A DNA stretch of 7,715 bases, taken from contig CAJTLE010000130.1 of NCBI GenBank assembly GCA_910577085.1, forward strand, positions 1 to 7,715, given 5' to 3'. Origin of the DNA: an uncultured Allobaculum sp. (lineage in GTDB: Bacteria; Bacillota_I; Bacilli_A; Erysipelotrichales; Erysipelotrichaceae). Position 1 is the stretch's first letter. Each line of letters begins with the position of its first letter. Under the pieces are notes generated by a model, which was given only the letters and a program-made list of their open reading frames with translations, did not search any database and had not been told where the DNA came from. The translations under genes were made by a program, and so were the position numbers. Shown piece after piece: positions 5,622-7,715 of the stretch.

Positions 5622-7322
5622 ATGAAATTTGCAGAAATGGAGTATAAGCATCCAGATCGTGATGCCTTGCTGGAAGAACTTGCCGAAATTGAATCCCGCC
5701 TGAAAAATGCCAAAGATTATGATGAATTTTATCAGGCGTTTGTGGATTACGAAACCTTAGGCAGCCATTACGGAACCCAACAGAATATCGCCAGCATCCG
5801 CCATACCATCGATACCCGCGACGACTTTTATACAAAAGAAGATGATTACTTCAATGAAATCAACCCCGTCGTCGGACATGCTCAAAACCAGATCATTAAG
5901 GCGATTTTTGACTCCCCATTTGTAGAACAGCTTCGCAAGGATGTTCCCGAGACGTTCTTTACCACCAATGAATTTGCACTTCAGGTTATTTCTCCTGAAA
6001 TCATTGAAGACATCCAGGAAGAAAACAAATATGCCAGTGACTATCAGAAACTGGTCGCTTCGGCCCAGATTGAATTCGATGGCAAAACCTATACCCTTGC
6101 CGGTCTGGAAGACAAAATGAATGACAAGGACCGGGAAGTGCGCAAAAGAGCCCACAAAGCGTATTGGGGATGGTTTGCGGAGCACGAAAAAGAGCTCGGC
6201 GAAATTTACGATAAGCTTGTCAAGATCAGAACCCGCATGGCCCGCAAGAAAGGCTATGACAACTATATCCCTCTTGGCTACCTGCGCATGATGCGCCTGG
6301 ACTATAACAAAGATGACGTTGAAGTTTACCGCAAAAACGTTCTGAAAGATGTTGTTCCTGTGTGCATGGATCTGTACAGAAAACAGGCAGCCCGCCTTGG
6401 CTATGATGGCGATACTCTGCCTGTCTGGGATGAAAAAGTTGAATTTGAATCCGGCAACCCAAGACCAAAATACCAGGATAAAGAACTGGTCAATAAGGCA
6501 TTGAACATGTACAAAGAACTTTCCCCGGAAACTGGAGAATTTTTCCAGGCGATGGTGGATGATGAACTGATGGATCTCAATGCCAAACCCGGCAAAGCAG
6601 CCGGCGGCTATTGCACATCTTTAGCCGACTACAAACGCCCGTTCATTTTCGCCAATGGCAATGGTACGAGCCATGATGTGGAAACCCTGACCCATGAAGC
6701 CGGCCATGCCTTCCAGTACTGGTCCAGTAAAGACATTTTCCCGCCTGAACTGGCCTGGCCAACGATGGAAAGTGCTGAAATTGATTCGATGTCCATGGAA
6801 TTTTTCACATGGCCCTGGATGAAGAGCATCTTTGAAGAAGATACCGATAAATACTATTTCTCTCACTTAAGCGGCGCGGTGAAATTCCTGCCGTATGGCG
6901 TGCTGGTTGACCATTTCCAGCATGAAGTGTATGCCAACCCCGACTGGACACCAGATGAGCGCATGACCTGCTGGCGAAGACTGGAAAAACAATACCTTCC
7001 ACAGAAAGACTACGAAGAAATTGACTTCCTTGAACGCGGCGGCTGGTGGATGCGTCAGCTGCACATCTTCCTCAACCCGTTCTATTACATTGACTACACG
7101 CTGGCTCAAGTAGCTGCTTTACAGTTCTGGGCCCGTATGCAGAAAGAAGATCCAAAGGCATTTGAAGACTACAAGAAAGTCTGCGCGGCTGGTGGAACGC
7201 TGCCATTCCGCGGCCTGATTGAACTGGCCAACCTCAAAGTTCCTTTTGAAGAAGGCTGCCTGGGCGAGACCATGGAAGAAGTACAGAAGTGGTTTGACGG
7301 CCACGATGCTTCCAGCTATTAA
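5622..7322 (+). CDS. M3 family zinc oligoendopeptidase (PepF-like)
   Basis: This is a cytoplasmic metallopeptidase, 566 residues, that cleaves short peptides internally. It belongs to peptidase family M3 and looks like the branch annotated as M3 oligoendopeptidase distinct from classical PepF, hence no symbol. The helical N-terminal region (about 1-200) has no signal peptide. The catalytic motif is HEAGH (358-362), with zinc ligands H358 and H362, catalytic E359 and probable third ligand E386 in SAEIDSMSMEFF. The substrate-binding block NPFYYIDYTLAQ (485-496), with its conserved tyrosines, is present. GGYCTSLADYKRPFIFAN (328-345), before the active site, is also typical. All key residues are intact and the length is normal. 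AAAGGGAG (5606-5613) lies eight bases before the ATG. It is a single-gene unit with its own terminator. Lying next to opp suggests that it digests imported peptides. Confidence 0.93.
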   Translation: MKFAEMEYKHPDRDALLEELAEIESRLKNAKDYDEFYQAFVDYETLGSHYGTQQNIASIRHTIDTRDDFYTKEDDYFNEINPVVGHAQNQIIKAIFDSPFVEQLRKDVPETFFTTNEFALQVISPEIIEDIQEENKYASDYQKLVASAQIEFDGKTYTLAGLEDKMNDKDREVRKRAHKAYWGWFAEHEKELGEIYDKLVKIRTRMARKKGYDNYIPLGYLRMMRLDYNKDDVEVYRKNVLKDVVPVCMDLYRKQAARLGYDGDTLPVWDEKVEFESGNPRPKYQDKELVNKALNMYKELSPETGEFFQAMVDDELMDLNAKPGKAAGGYCTSLADYKRPFIFANGNGTSHDVETLTHEAGHAFQYWSSKDIFPPELAWPTMESAEIDSMSMEFFTWPWMKSIFEEDTDKYYFSHLSGAVKFLPYGVLVDHFQHEVYANPDWTPDERMTCWRRLEKQYLPQKDYEEIDFLERGGWWMRQLHIFLNPFYYIDYTLAQVAALQFWARMQKEDPKAFEDYKKVCAAGGTLPFRGLIELANLKVPFEEGCLGETMEEVQKWFDGHDASSY

Positions 7323-7436
7323 TCCGCTTTTGGATTGATCATCGCCTGCTTCTTTGTGGATAAACAAATTTACAACCTTGAAATGACCGGGACGTATGAC
7401 GTGTTCCAGTTTTTATGGTTCAAATAGAACACATCA

Positions 7437-7487
7437 AAAAACAGTCTATTTCTTTTCCAGAAGCCGGAAAGGAAATGGACTGTTTTT
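7437..7487. terminator. Strong, probably bidirectional terminator
   Basis: Positions 7441-7458 pair with 7466-7483 (18 pairs, two of them wobbles), and A 7437-7440 with T 7484-7487 extend the stem. The loop is seven bases. T 7483-7487 serves the plus strand, ending the peptidase transcript. The A-run at 7436-7441 gives a six-base T-run on the minus strand, so it could also end a convergent transcript from the right. Confidence 0.92.
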
Positions 7488-7715
7488 CTATAAGATCACT
7501 GTTTGAAGGAGATGGTCGAAAAAAGCGGAAATCTTGCGGGCGAATTATTTCGATAACCGGATCAATTTGGGTGCCCGCCATTTGGATGGCAATGCCATTC
7601 GGTTAAGCGGATAAAACCATGATTTGATTCACAAAAACTGAATACGGCCAGTGCCAGGTCCAGAAAATGCTCGAACCAGCTGAATAATCGACTTAAATTA
7701 AGGTCTGTCAGGTCT
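7488..7715. other. Right-hand end of the window: no identified gene, two short open frames
   Basis: On the plus strand an AAGGAG (7506-7511) abuts an ATG (7512) whose frame stops after 14 codons at 7554-7556. The next frame continues open to a TAA at 7605-7607, with ordinary codon use and a tail reading LGARHLDGNAIRLSG. The two frames would join if one A of the six-A run near 7519-7524 were missing, giving a peptide of about 33 residues. On the minus strand, a frame is open from the right edge (7714) to a stop at 7562-7564 and would give 50 residues of unknown type. It would end about 75 bases before the bidirectional terminator. Neither is recognised and neither is well supported. Confidence 0.3.

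Noticed and set aside
7415..7606. Plus-strand frame of 63 residues after the peptidase gene
   Set aside because: It reads straight through the strong terminator hairpin at 7437-7487 and has no ribosome binding site.
1..7715. CRISPR array, tRNA, rRNA, insertion sequence or defence system
   Set aside because: No regularly spaced repeats, no tRNA T-loop signature, no transposase motifs or terminal repeats, and no nuclease or toxin genes were seen.

Overview
The window looks like a low-to-mid GC Gram-positive (Bacillota/Firmicutes) chromosome. The reasons are strong AGGAGG-type ribosome binding sites, compact operon spacing, hairpin-plus-T-run terminators, a Gram-positive type oligopeptide transporter and an M3B oligoendopeptidase. 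An Erysipelotrichia-like or neighbouring lineage is possible, but this is an impression and not something the sequence proves.

Layout. Positions 1-170 hold the 3' end of an upstream plus-strand transcript: an uncertain C-terminal reading frame, three small hairpins and a strong terminator at 130-170. Positions 171-767 are non-coding. They contain a GC-richer, densely folded stretch (about 290-461), a 12/15 match to the CodY box (517-531), and an extended -10 promoter (713-721) that fits the main operon. Positions 768-4991 are one tight operon, oppB-oppC-oppD-oppF plus a 66-residue single-span membrane protein, closed by a terminator at 5040-5064. Positions 5065-5621 are a second long non-coding region with another 12/15 CodY-like box (5194-5208) and an internal terminator-like hairpin (5341-5374). 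Positions 5622-7322 encode an M3 family zinc oligoendopeptidase, followed by a very strong, apparently bidirectional terminator (7437-7487). The last about 230 bases hold no gene I can identify, only short open frames.

How it fits together. OppB and OppC form the membrane channel and OppD and OppF are the paired ATPases that import oligopeptides. The cytoplasmic M3 peptidase can then cut those peptides for use as amino acids. No substrate-binding lipoprotein (OppA) is encoded in the operon, so it must lie elsewhere. Core-perfect CodY-like sites upstream of both units suggest that uptake and hydrolysis may be co-repressed when branched-chain amino acids are plentiful, but this is an inference.

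Most of the window is ordinary, well-conserved metabolism. The parts worth a second look are the small membrane protein fused translationally to the end of oppF, the two CodY-like sites, the folded leader at 290-461, and the internal terminator upstream of the peptidase gene. I see no CRISPR array, tRNA, rRNA, insertion sequence or defence system.
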